This document shows, one piece after another, positions 46,240-55,800 of a stretch of DNA of 64,000 nucleotides (positions are counted from its first letter, which is position 1; every line of letters begins with the position of its first letter). The DNA is from Rhodoferax sp. (GTDB lineage Bacteria > Pseudomonadota > Gammaproteobacteria > Burkholderiales > Burkholderiaceae_C). Location of the stretch: the NCBI GenBank assembly GCA_003133245.1, contig PKWM01000021.1, positions 1 to 64,000 on the forward strand. Reading direction: 5' to 3'. The notes beneath the pieces are model-generated. The model worked only from the letters and a program-made list of their open reading frames with translations. It was not told the origin of the DNA and made no database searches. A program made the position numbers and the translations under genes.

Positions 46240-47826
46240 ATGGCCAAAGCTTTGCCATTCAATCCGCCACCGTTACAAGGCTCGGCCCGGGTCTGGGGCA
46301 CCATTGCCTTGTCGTTGGCAACCTTCATGAACGTGCTCGACTCGTCGATTGCCAACGTGTCGCTGCCGGCCATAGCCGGTGACCTGGGCGTCAGCGTCAA
46401 CCAGGGCACCTGGGTCATCACCAGCTTTGGCGTCGCCAACGCCATTGCGTTGCCGCTGACCGGCTGGCTGGCGCAACGTTTTGGCCAGGTGCGCTTGTTT
46501 GTCACCAGCATCTTGTTGTTTATGTTGACCTCGTTCCTGTGCGGACTGGCGCCGAACATGACGATGCTGATCATTTTTCGTGCCCTGCAAGGTTTTGTCG
46601 CCGGTCCCATGATCCCGCTCTCGCAGGGCTTGTTGCTGGCGAGTTACCCGCCGGCACTGGCCGGTCTGGCGATGGGCTTGTGGGCCATTACCACGCTGGT
46701 GGCACCGGTGGTGGGGCCGCTGCTGGGCGGCTGGATTACCGAGAACATCAACTGGTCGTGGATTTTTTATATCAATATCCCGGTCGGCCTGCTCTCGGCC
46801 TTCATGACCTGGCCCATTTACCGCAAGCGTGAGAGCGTGACGCACAAGCTGCCGATCGACTCGGTGGGTTTGGGTCTGCTGGTGATTTGGGTCGGTGCCT
46901 TGCAGATCATGCTCGACAAAGGCCATGAACTCGACTGGTTTCAATCGCCCCAGGTGCTGGGTTTGGGTGTTGTGGCGCTGGTGGGCTGTGCCCTTTTTCT
47001 GGCCTGGGAACTCACCGAAGAGCATCCGGTAGTGGAGTTGCGCCTATTCATGCGGCGCAACTTCTGGTCAGGCACGCTGGCGATTTCGGTCGGCTACGGC
47101 TTGTTTTTTGGCAACATCGTCTTGTTGCCATTGTGGTTGCAGCAGTTCATGGGCTACCCTTCGATTGATGCCGGTATGCTGCTGGCCCCGGTGGGTCTGT
47201 TTGCCATCATTTTATCGCCGATTGTCGGCAAGAACGTCAACCGGGTCGATCCGCGCTGGCTCGCCAGCTTTGCCTTCGTTGTGTTTACGGTGGTGCTGTT
47301 GATGCGCTCGCACTTCAACACCCAGGCCGACTTTGGCACGCTGATGTTGCCCACGGTGGTGCAGGGCATCGCCATGGCGTTTTTCTTTATCCCGCTATCA
47401 GTGATCCTGCTCACGGGCATTAGCCCCGACAAGATTCCGGCGGCCTCGGGCCTGTCGAGTTTTGTGCGTATTGTGGCGGGCTCGTTTGGCACCTCGATTG
47501 CCACCACGGTGTGGCAGGACCGCGCTGCAGTGCATCACGCGCAGTTGGCTGAATCAATCAACCTGGGCAATGCCACGGCGACGCAGGTGCTGGCCGGGCT
47601 GGGCAATGCCGGATTCAGCCCGGAGCAGGCGCTGGCGCAAGTCAGCCGGCTGATCGACCAGCAGGCTTACATGCTGGCGGCCAATGATGTGTTCTATGCC
47701 TCGGCGCTGATTTTTTTGCTGCTGATTCCGCTGGTCTGGCTGTCACGACCCAGGCTGACTGCGGCCGGTCCAATCACTTCGATCAGTTCGACCCTACCTG
47801 CTTTCAAGGCTACAGACAAATCGTGA
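46240..47826 (+). CDS. MFS multidrug exporter, DHA2/EmrB family
   Basis: Proton-driven drug exporter of 528 residues with about 14 predicted helices. It has the EmrB motif LDSSIANVSLPAIAGDLGVS near the N-terminus and the antiporter motif C-like GPLLGGWI. It follows the adaptor gene by 27 nt and completes the tripartite system. It converges with a second, independent DHA2 gene. Confidence 0.93.
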   Translation: MAKALPFNPPPLQGSARVWGTIALSLATFMNVLDSSIANVSLPAIAGDLGVSVNQGTWVITSFGVANAIALPLTGWLAQRFGQVRLFVTSILLFMLTSFLCGLAPNMTMLIIFRALQGFVAGPMIPLSQGLLLASYPPALAGLAMGLWAITTLVAPVVGPLLGGWITENINWSWIFYINIPVGLLSAFMTWPIYRKRESVTHKLPIDSVGLGLLVIWVGALQIMLDKGHELDWFQSPQVLGLGVVALVGCALFLAWELTEEHPVVELRLFMRRNFWSGTLAISVGYGLFFGNIVLLPLWLQQFMGYPSIDAGMLLAPVGLFAIILSPIVGKNVNRVDPRWLASFAFVVFTVVLLMRSHFNTQADFGTLMLPTVVQGIAMAFFFIPLSVILLTGISPDKIPAASGLSSFVRIVAGSFGTSIATTVWQDRAAVHHAQLAESINLGNATATQVLAGLGNAGFSPEQALAQVSRLIDQQAYMLAANDVFYASALIFLLLIPLVWLSRPRLTAAGPITSISSTLPAFKATDKS

Positions 47827-47876
47827 TCGAGCAGCGGTAGCGCCACCTCGGGTGCTCACGCTGGCGTGCGGTGAGC

Positions 47877-49397
47877 TCAGGCCGCTGCCGGTTTGCGCAA
47901 CAGGAGCAGCATCGGCATTGCCAACAGCGTCAGCCACATCATCAGGTGAAAGTCACCGAGATAACCTATCATCGCGGCTTGACGAGTGACCTCCAGATTC
48001 AATAGTGCGAGCCCGGTCGGCGATTGCGCGCTGAGCAGCGGTGGCAGGTTTTGCACTGCGGCTGAATAAGGTGTGATGGCCTCACTCAACTGGGCATGGG
48101 CGCGTGCCGTGCCTTCGCTCAACATCGCCTGCACAATCGAGATCCCGACGCTAGCGCCGATGTTGCGCAACAAGCTGAAAACTGGCGTGCCGTCGTTGCG
48201 CAGATTTGGAGCCAGAGTTGAGAATGCAACCGCGCTCAATGGGACAAAGGTAAAACCGATCCCAAAGCCTTGAATGACGCCCGAAACGATGATCAGCGTG
48301 CTGTCCATATCAAGCGTAAATTCAGTCATCAGGTAAAGCGAAAACGCGGTCAACGCGAATCCCATCGCCATGATGGCGCGCACATCAATGCGGTGGATCA
48401 GGCGGCCCACCACCATCATGGCGAGCATGGTGCCGATGCCGCGCGGCGCCATCACCACGCCGGTGAACACAATCGGGTAGTCCATCAGCCCTTGCAACAA
48501 GGACGGCTGCAAGGCCATGTTGGCGTACAGGATCATGCCGACGATGAAAGCCAGGACGATGCCGATGATGAAATTGCGATCGCGCAACAACGCTCTATTC
48601 AAGAAAGAGTTACTCTGCGAAGTCCAGGTGTGGACGGCAAAGAAAACAAATGCCAGCAGCGAAGTAATTGCCTCAACCCGGATTTCTATCGAGTTGAACC
48701 AGTCCAGTTGCTCGCCACGGTCTAGGAACAATTGCAGCAATCCCACCCCCAGACTCAAGGTGATAAACCCGAAGCGGTCCAGGCGTACCGCTGCCGGCCG
48801 GGTCTCTGGCAAATAGCGTGCGATGCCGTAAATGGCCATGGCGCCGATCGGCAGGTTGATATAGAACACCCAGCGCCAGTCGTATTGTTCGGTCAGCCAG
48901 CCACCCAACATGGGGCCGAGGATCGGCCCGATCATGATGCCAGCGCCCCATAAGGCCATCGCCTGACCAATTTTTTCCTTGGGGTTGATGTCGAGCAGCA
49001 CGGCCTGCGACAAGGGCACCAGGGCGGCGCCGAAGACTCCCTGCAACAGCCGTGCGGCAACGATCTGCCACAGCGAACCGGCCACGCCGCATAAAGCCGA
49101 GGCCGCTGTGAAGCCAATCACTGCTGCCAGGAACACCTGCTTGCGCCCCCATTTTGAACACAGCCATCCGGTCAGTGGCGTGGCAATGGCAGCGGCCACA
49201 ATGTAGGACGTCAATACCCAGGTGATTTGGTCCTGCGAGGCTTGCAAGCTGCCCTGCATATGCGGCAGCGCCACGTTGGCAATGGTGGTGTCGAGCGCCT
49301 GCATGACGGTGGCCAGCATGATGGCCAGCGTGATCATGCCGCGGTGTTTGACGGTGTGATGGTCAATCGGGACGTTGGCCACGCGCCCGGTGCTCAT
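47877..49397 (-). CDS. MFS exporter, DHA2 (EmrB/QacA) family, second copy
   Basis: Transporter of 506 residues with about 14 helices and the motifs LDTTIANVALPHMQGSLQAS and GPMLGGWLTE. It is distant from the preceding EmrB-type protein in sequence and in orientation, so it is not a recent duplicate. No adaptor or channel gene is next to it. Its ATG overlaps by 4 nt (ATGA) the stop of a 20-codon ORF, and no separate SD is seen, which suggests translational coupling. Confidence 0.92.
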   Translation of the reverse strand: MSTGRVANVPIDHHTVKHRGMITLAIMLATVMQALDTTIANVALPHMQGSLQASQDQITWVLTSYIVAAAIATPLTGWLCSKWGRKQVFLAAVIGFTAASALCGVAGSLWQIVAARLLQGVFGAALVPLSQAVLLDINPKEKIGQAMALWGAGIMIGPILGPMLGGWLTEQYDWRWVFYINLPIGAMAIYGIARYLPETRPAAVRLDRFGFITLSLGVGLLQLFLDRGEQLDWFNSIEIRVEAITSLLAFVFFAVHTWTSQSNSFLNRALLRDRNFIIGIVLAFIVGMILYANMALQPSLLQGLMDYPIVFTGVVMAPRGIGTMLAMMVVGRLIHRIDVRAIMAMGFALTAFSLYLMTEFTLDMDSTLIIVSGVIQGFGIGFTFVPLSAVAFSTLAPNLRNDGTPVFSLLRNIGASVGISIVQAMLSEGTARAHAQLSEAITPYSAAVQNLPPLLSAQSPTGLALLNLEVTRQAAMIGYLGDFHLMMWLTLLAMPMLLLLRKPAAA

Positions 49398-49456
49398 TTG
49401 AGCTGCGCTACTTCATTGAGCAGGAAGGAAAAGGTTTGTGCCAGTTCGTTTTTCAT
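49394..49456 (-). CDS. 20-residue leader ORF coupled to the DHA2 exporter
   Basis: ATG at 49456 encodes MKNELAQTFSFLLNEVAQLK, then TGA overlapping the exporter ATG. A consensus -10 TATAAT lies on the minus strand at 49471-49466, which puts the transcript start about 3 nt before this ATG; the -35 is weak. It could be a regulatory leader peptide or the remnant of a deleted MarR-like gene (the sequence faintly resembles a MarR N-terminus). Confidence 0.45.
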   Translation of the reverse strand: MKNELAQTFSFLLNEVAQLK

Positions 49457-49489
49457 AAGCGGGCAATTATAAGAAATTGTCCGTGCCGG

Positions 49490-50623
49490 TTATAGAGGTG
49501 GGGGCGTCCATCCCATTGGGCGAAGCGCAGCCGCGTAGCCAGTCATCTCCAGGTAGCCGCGCCCGAGCAGCTTGCCTTGGGGGTCAAACAGCTCGCTCAG
49601 GCCTTCCCAGTAAACCGCACCGGTGGAGGCGCGGCTGTCCAGCTCCTGCGGGTCGATGACGGCTTTGATGCGGTAGAAGTCGGCCAGTGTGCCGCTCTGG
49701 CCAGGGCTCGTGTTGGAACGCTTGATGTGGACGATCCATTCCACTGGATAGCGCGCTTGCGTCAAAGGGCTGATCCAAATTCGCACCGGCTCGAACCGCA
49801 ACTCGCCCTGGTCAAAGACCTGGGGGCTGGCAGCGCTGTCAAGGCCACGAAAAGAGCCGCCATGCCACAAGGCGTTGCCAGCCTGGTCGCGCATCTGGAA
49901 CGCAGTGAGGGCGCTGCCATCGAACAGGTTCATGCCAATCCAGTCCCAGCCCACCGCCTGCGCCGGCAAAAGTGCCTGGCTCCATTCGTGATCGAGCCAG
50001 GCGCCGCCTTCTACCTTCATGGCCTGGCCTTGCAGGGCCAGTGTGCCGGTGACTTTGAGTTGCGGCAGGCTGTAGTAGTAGCTCACCTGCTTGGCATCGG
50101 GCCCCTTGCGCGACCAGCCATGATCGCCTTGCAACAGCAGGGGCTGGCTTTCCTTGATGCTCAGGTTAAATCGAAAATTGCTGCCCTGCGCTGCGGCCCG
50201 GTATTGCGTCGCGTCGCGCAGCAGCGACCAGTCACGCAGGCTGATGACTGTATCGCTCTGGCTCGCCTGCGCCACCCCAAAACCCTCGCGTGCAATGCGC
50301 TGGTCGTGCAGCAGCTTTTTGCCCGCCACGTCGGTCACTGCAGCATGTGCAAAGAGCAACTGCTTGGCGGCAAAATTGGAGCGCATGCCTTGCGTGGCAC
50401 TCACGCGCGATCGAAAAAATGTCAGTTGAAAACCAAACTGGCGCTCGCTCGCCAGTGCTTGCAAGTGGCCCGTGAGGTACCACCACTCAATCGAAAATTC
50501 GGGGTGACTGCCGAGGTCGCGTGGAAACCGGAGCCGCTGCGCTGCCCGTGCCTGCCCCGGCCACCATGCTGTCGTCAGGCCAGCGGCCAGCAATTGACGT
50601 CGGGAGAGGGTGGGCAGTTGCAT
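49490..50623 (-). CDS. AttH/CrtC-type lipocalin-like hydrolase, Tat-exported
   Basis: Protein of about 377 residues. A twin-arginine signal (LSRRQLLAAGLTTAWW, then ARA) is followed by a hydroxyneurosporene-synthase/AttH-like double lipocalin fold with the FSIEWWYLTGHL motif and the DHEWS motif (AWLDHEWSQALL). Members include carotenoid 1,2-hydratase and AttH-type ABC-associated proteins; no carotenoid genes are near, so the substrate is unknown. The start (50623) is the ATG giving the cleanest Tat signal; upstream in-frame starts at 50653 and 50740 exist. Confidence 0.82.
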   Translation of the reverse strand: MQLPTLSRRQLLAAGLTTAWWPGQARAAQRLRFPRDLGSHPEFSIEWWYLTGHLQALASERQFGFQLTFFRSRVSATQGMRSNFAAKQLLFAHAAVTDVAGKKLLHDQRIAREGFGVAQASQSDTVISLRDWSLLRDATQYRAAAQGSNFRFNLSIKESQPLLLQGDHGWSRKGPDAKQVSYYYSLPQLKVTGTLALQGQAMKVEGGAWLDHEWSQALLPAQAVGWDWIGMNLFDGSALTAFQMRDQAGNALWHGGSFRGLDSAASPQVFDQGELRFEPVRIWISPLTQARYPVEWIVHIKRSNTSPGQSGTLADFYRIKAVIDPQELDSRASTGAVYWEGLSELFDPQGKLLGRGYLEMTGYAAALRPMGWTPPPL

Positions 50624-50777
50624 AAGGCCAGAGGGTAGCAGAGCCAGGATCATGCCGGCATGGAGGCCTTGCAAGGTGCCGATTGTGTTGCATAAGGTTA
50701 CAAAAATAAGTTTAAAATTTGACGATGATTTCTTGCCCACCGGTGCTCTTGCAAATTAGGCGCGAACAAGGTATGGA

Positions 50778-52784
50778 GTGATTTACCTCAATCTCTTCGT
50801 TCGCATGGCTCTACTTTTGACTGGGCTGCTTGGTGCCGTGTTGCCCGCAGCACCGGCATGGGCTGCTGAGCCGGTGCGCATCGGCGTGCTGGCTGTTCGA
50901 GGCGAGGCGCAAACCCGGGAGCAATGGCAGCCGCTGGCGGCGGCACTCAAGCAGGCGCTGCCGGAGCGTGATTTTGAGGTCGAGGTGCTCTCTAAATTCG
51001 AGCTGGACGTAGCCGTTGCTAGTCGTCTACTTGATTTTGTGTTGACCAACCCGGGGCATTACGTCGAGCTGTCGCGCAACGGCCGCTTATCTGCACCACT
51101 GGCGACCCTGCTGGTCGAGCAGGCCGGCCAGCAAACCGCATTGTTTGGCGGCGTCATTTTCAGCCGTGCCGAGCTTGCCCTGCCCGCTACGCTCAGTGAG
51201 CTCAAAGGTAAGACCATCGCTGCTGTCAGCGACGATTCTCTTTCTGGCTACCAGATGCAAGCCTACGAACTCAAGCAGGCTGGCATCAATCTGGCGCAAG
51301 ACGCAAAACTGCTGCTGACCGGCATACCGCAGGACAAGGTCGTTGATGCCGTGTTGGCTGGGCGGGCTGACGTTGGTTTTGTACGCACCGGGGTGCTCGA
51401 AGCGATGGCGAGCGAAGACAAGCTCGACCTGAAGAAAATCAGGTTTCTCAACCGTCAGGATTTGACCAGTTTTCCATTTCAGACATCCACTGCCTTGTAT
51501 CCGGAATGGCCGTTTGCCAACCTGCCGCACACCGACCCGGATCTGGCCCGGCACGTCACAGATGCGCTTTTTTTACTCCATGACAACAGCGCCGCCACGC
51601 GCCTCATGGGCAACTATGGCTTTACGGTGCCAGCTGACTATACCCCGGTAGCCAAGTTGCTCAGAGAAATGCGCTTCCCGCCGTTCGAGGCGGCACCTGC
51701 GTTTACCTTGCAGGATGTCTGGTCGCGCTATCGCTGGTTTATTACCGGTGCTTTACTGGCATTGGGCTTGATCCTTTTGTTGGGGTTGCGCCTGTTGCGA
51801 ACCACGCGAAAGTTGAGGGTTGAGATCACCGAGCACCGCCTGGCCGAAGATGAACTTCAGCTCTCGGTTGGCCGACGCGCCAGCGTCTTTGACAATGCGT
51901 TTGAAGGCATCATGATTATCGATACCCAGGGATTGATCATCGACATCAATCAGGCTTTTACGCACATCACCGGTTACAGCAGCGCCGATGTGTTGGGGCA
52001 GAACCCGCGCATCCTGAGCTCGGGGCGTCAGAGCAAAGAGTTCTACGCCGCGATGTGGCGCGATCTACAGGAGAATGGGCGCTGGAGCGGCGAAGTCTGG
52101 AACCGGCGCAAGAGCGGCGAGGTCTATGCCCAATTTCAAAACTTGAGCGTCGTGCGCGATGCGCAGGGCAACATCCGCCAATACATATCGCTGTTCTCTG
52201 ACATCACCACGCTCAAGGAGCAGCAACAGCGGCTGGAACACCTGGCCCATTTTGATGCACTCACTGATCTGCCCAACCGCACCTTGCTGGCCGACCGCCT
52301 GCATCAGAGCATGGCGCAGGCACAGCGGCGTGGGCAACTGCTGGCGCTGGTCTTTCTGGATCTGGACGGTTTCAAGCGCATCAACGACGACCATGGGCAT
52401 GAGGCGGGGGACCATATGCTGACGACGCTGGCCCGGCGCATGACGCAGGTCCTGCGCGAAGGCGACACCCTGGCCCGCGTTGGCGGCGATGAGTTTGTGG
52501 CGGTGCTGATTGATCTGGCCGATGTGCTGTCCTGCGAGCCGATGCTTGCGCGCCTGCTTGATGCCGCCGCCCAACCGGTGCAGTTTGGCGAGATCAAGCT
52601 ACAGGTCTCGGCCAGCACGGGTGTGAGCTTTTACCCGCAGGCGCAAGCGTTGGGTTTCGAGCAATTGCTGCATCAGGCCGACCAAGCCATGTACCAGGCG
52701 AAGGCGTCGGGCAAGAATTGCTACCGTATTTTTGAGGCCGCTTTGGTCCCGCCGACAGGAATCGGACCTGTATTTCACGCTTAG
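50778..52784 (+). CDS. Diguanylate cyclase with PhnD-type periplasmic sensor and PAS domain
   Basis: Membrane signalling enzyme of 668 residues. A signal peptide (about 1-30) is followed by a PhnD/TauA-like phosphonate/phosphate-type binding domain (about 31-300), a helix (about 318-340), a PAS domain (about 365-485) and GGDEF (about 495-655) with an intact GGDEF and an REGD inhibitory site five residues before it. There is no EAL domain. The start is a GTG at 50778 with AAGG upstream; an ATG at 50805 is an alternative. The last 12 or so codons lie antisense within tRNA-Arg. Confidence 0.9.
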   Translation: MIYLNLFVRMALLLTGLLGAVLPAAPAWAAEPVRIGVLAVRGEAQTREQWQPLAAALKQALPERDFEVEVLSKFELDVAVASRLLDFVLTNPGHYVELSRNGRLSAPLATLLVEQAGQQTALFGGVIFSRAELALPATLSELKGKTIAAVSDDSLSGYQMQAYELKQAGINLAQDAKLLLTGIPQDKVVDAVLAGRADVGFVRTGVLEAMASEDKLDLKKIRFLNRQDLTSFPFQTSTALYPEWPFANLPHTDPDLARHVTDALFLLHDNSAATRLMGNYGFTVPADYTPVAKLLREMRFPPFEAAPAFTLQDVWSRYRWFITGALLALGLILLLGLRLLRTTRKLRVEITEHRLAEDELQLSVGRRASVFDNAFEGIMIIDTQGLIIDINQAFTHITGYSSADVLGQNPRILSSGRQSKEFYAAMWRDLQENGRWSGEVWNRRKSGEVYAQFQNLSVVRDAQGNIRQYISLFSDITTLKEQQQRLEHLAHFDALTDLPNRTLLADRLHQSMAQAQRRGQLLALVFLDLDGFKRINDDHGHEAGDHMLTTLARRMTQVLREGDTLARVGGDEFVAVLIDLADVLSCEPMLARLLDAAAQPVQFGEIKLQVSASTGVSFYPQAQALGFEQLLHQADQAMYQAKASGKNCYRIFEAALVPPTGIGPVFHA

Positions 52785-52818
52785 GAGGCATGCGCACTAT
52801 CCATTGTGCTACGGCGAG
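52744..52818 (-). tRNA. tRNA-Arg (anticodon CCT)
   Basis: A 75-nt cloverleaf. Acceptor CTCGCCG / CGGCGGG (one U-G pair), D stem GCAC / GTGC, anticodon stem CATGC / GCGTG around CTCCTAA (anticodon CCT, reads AGG), T stem ACAGG / CCTGT, A73 and an encoded CCA. The T loop reads TCCGATT: position 55 is C instead of the near-universal T. It overlaps the 3' end of the diguanylate cyclase gene by 41 bp. Confidence 0.85.
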
Positions 52819-52887
52819 AAGTTGAGGATTTTAGGCCCGACGCAGCCTGGCTCAAATTCGATTCGCCTTTCAGTGCTGGCGCTGGAC

Positions 52888-55800
52888 TCAGTCGTAACGG
52901 CGGGTGAAGATAAGGTCGATCGCGCTTTGCTCGCCGGTCTGGGCGCGCAGCGTCAGACGCTTGGACAGGTCATAGAAAATGTAGAACACGCCCATCGAAC
53001 CGGCCACGCTGCTCTCGTAGGCCACATAAAAATCTTTGGAAAGCCGCTTGCCCAGCGTCACGGTCGCGCTGGTGCTGCTGGTGCTGCTGGTTGCGCTGCT
53101 GACTTTGCCCCGAAAACTCAACTCGTCAAGCCCGAGCGCCTGCGTCAAGCTGGCCGACGGGCCTTGGCCATTTTTGCTGAGCAAGGCCAGGGCAGCCTGC
53201 TGCAACAGGGCGGCTTCGTCGCCGCCAGCGCTAGCAGCGCGGCCCAGCATCAACCAGGCCAGTTTTTCGGAATCCGGCAAATCTGGATCGGAATATAGCC
53301 GCACCACAGGTGACAATGCCGTGCCGTTGATTTGAACGCCCACGCGCTGCGTCAGATTGGGGCGAAGCGCCAGGATGTCCAAGGCCGGGTTGTCAAATGG
53401 CCCGTTAAATTGCAGCACACCCTGTTCAATGTCAAGCCGTTGATCATAGGCTAGGTAGGTGCCGCTCAGCGTGCGCACGCTGCCCGTCAGGCGCGGCATT
53501 GCATCGCGCGCCGAGGTGCGCAGCAGCAGGCTGCCGCCGAGCCGGGTGTTAATGCCACGCCCGCTTACCTGAAAATCAGGCCCCAAATCCAGCGTCACTG
53601 TCAGCTCCGGCGTGATCGACACGGTGCTGTGGCTCAATCGCTCGGGCAGGCGCCCGGTCTGGCCGAGCGCTGCGCCGAATGGACGCACAACCACATCGCC
53701 GCCTAACTGCGGGGTGGTGTTTTCGGGCAGGGTGAACAGTGCTGAGTCGGCCTTGAGTGCGCCGTCAACACGCAAGTGTGTCTCCAGCAACTCGGCCTTG
53801 AGCTCGCCGCTGACAATCAGACGGCGGTCGGCGCGCGTGCTCATGCGCAGGGCCTGCGCCTGGGCGGTGAGCACCATGCGTAAACGCCCGCTGATGCCCT
53901 CAGGTGTGCCAGTGTTTGGGGTGGGAGGGAGCCAATCCAGCGAGCCCTTGACCGAGAGCTTGCCACCGCCTTGGCCGCCGGCCCCTTGCAGGCTGAATTC
54001 GTCAATGATCAACTGCTGACCGCTCAGGCTGGCGTGTAAGGTGCCGTTGCTGAAATCGATGCCATCGACCACCGATCGCAACGCCAGGTCTTGCGCTTGC
54101 AGGCTGCCGCGCCATTGTGGCATGCTGCGACTGCCAGAGAGAACAGCGCTGGCATCGAGCGTGCCGCGCATGCGCCAGCCCGGCGGCGCCAGCAACGACC
54201 AGGCACCCACTGGCGGCAATTGCGCTTTGATGCTGCCCGCCAGTGGCGCGTCCGACGGCCAGCTCCATTGCTGGCCCTGGTATAGCAGGCGCGAATTGAA
54301 GTCGGCTTGCACGTTGCCGGCGCGTTCGCTGTCCCAGCGCAGGTTGCCAGACAAATGATCGCCGTCGCTGCTAAGCGTCAGCCGTGCCGCGCGCACCCCC
54401 GCACTCACGCGCTCGGCGTTGGCACCCTCGGTTTGCAGCAGCAGATCGCCGCTCACTCGCTCCAGGCTGGCGCGCAGGCGCAGACTGTCGCCGCTGCTCA
54501 CGTCCCACTCGCCGTCAAATAGCATGTCGCCTTGCAGGCCGAGGTTGGACAGGGTGGTTTGCCCGATGGCATCAAGCCAGGCCAGCGGCAAGCCTGCAAC
54601 GCGACCCTGGCTGTGCCAGTCGCTGCGCGAACCCGATTGCGTCCAGCGTGCCGCTTGCCAGCTCAGGCTGGCACTGCCGGGCACCGGCCCACTCAGTTCG
54701 GCGCGACCAGCAGCGACATCGAGCGTCGAGCTGGGGCCGCCGGGCAGCCATTGGACGGTGACAGGCTCATTCAGTTGCAGCATCCAGAGCCCTGGTTGTT
54801 GATCACCCTGGGTGCTGAGTTGGGCCTGCTCCAGTCGGGCTTGCCACTGGCCACTGATGCTGCGGCCACCGTGCGAGCGGGCTTGTAGCGTGAAGTGGCG
54901 CGGGCCGTTGTCGGCGTGGCCCTGTGTGCTCAGGCTAAAGGCTTGCAGAGAGCCAGCCAGTTCCGCTTGCAGTGCGCGCACGTGCCAGCCGGGCGCTTGC
55001 GGGGCAGTGGCTGAGCCGGGTGCTGGTGCAGCGTCAATTGCCAGGTTGGGCGCATTAAGCTTGGCATCAATCTGGAGGGCCTGGCCTTGGTCGTGCCAAC
55101 CGCCTTGCCAGTGTCCGGTTATTTCGGCATTGCCCTGCAGCATGCTGCCGCTGATGCTGGCGGGTGTACCGGGCCAACGCGCCAGCCAGCGCCGGGCTGC
55201 GGCAATGTCGCTCAGCTGCAAGGCAAGAGTGCCTTGGCCCTGCTGGCTGGCGATTGCGCCACTCATCTGCGCCTGCACACCGGGCAGGCTCAAGCTCAAA
55301 TGGCCTTGGGTGGCCAGGCTGACCCGATTGACGCTGAGTTGTCCCTGCAACTTGGCGTCGTCGGTTTCAATTTCAATCACATCGAGGCTTAGCAGCGGGG
55401 CCTGCCAGCGGCCTTGCGCGTGCAGTTTTTGCAGGCGCAGCGCTGCCAGCAGGCGCTGACCCGTGGTCTCTGGATTGGCGTGACTTGGGCGTGTCGTGCT
55501 TTGCAGGCGTGCGTCAAACGAGAGACCACTGGCAAGCTGGCGGGCACTGACCTCGCCGTCGAGCCCGGTCGCTGCCAGTCGGCTGTCGAGTGCCGCCGGG
55601 TTGATGCCGCGCAGCGTGGCGCTGCCTTGCCAGGCGCTGGCTGCGGTGTTGCCTGCCGAGGGCGTGAACTTGCCCACAGCGCTCAGCCTACCGCCAGCAC
55701 CGGTCGCTTGCAGCGATTTGACCTGCCACTGCCCGAGCGCATAGCTAAGCTCAGCGCTTAGGCTTTGCATCGGCAGGCGCTGCTGGTTCCAGGCTCCGCT

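Noticed and set aside
47827..47876. Possible bidirectional terminator between the two convergent DHA2 genes
   Set aside because: There is a GCTCAC/GTGAGC inverted repeat but no T run on either strand, so I did not call a terminator.
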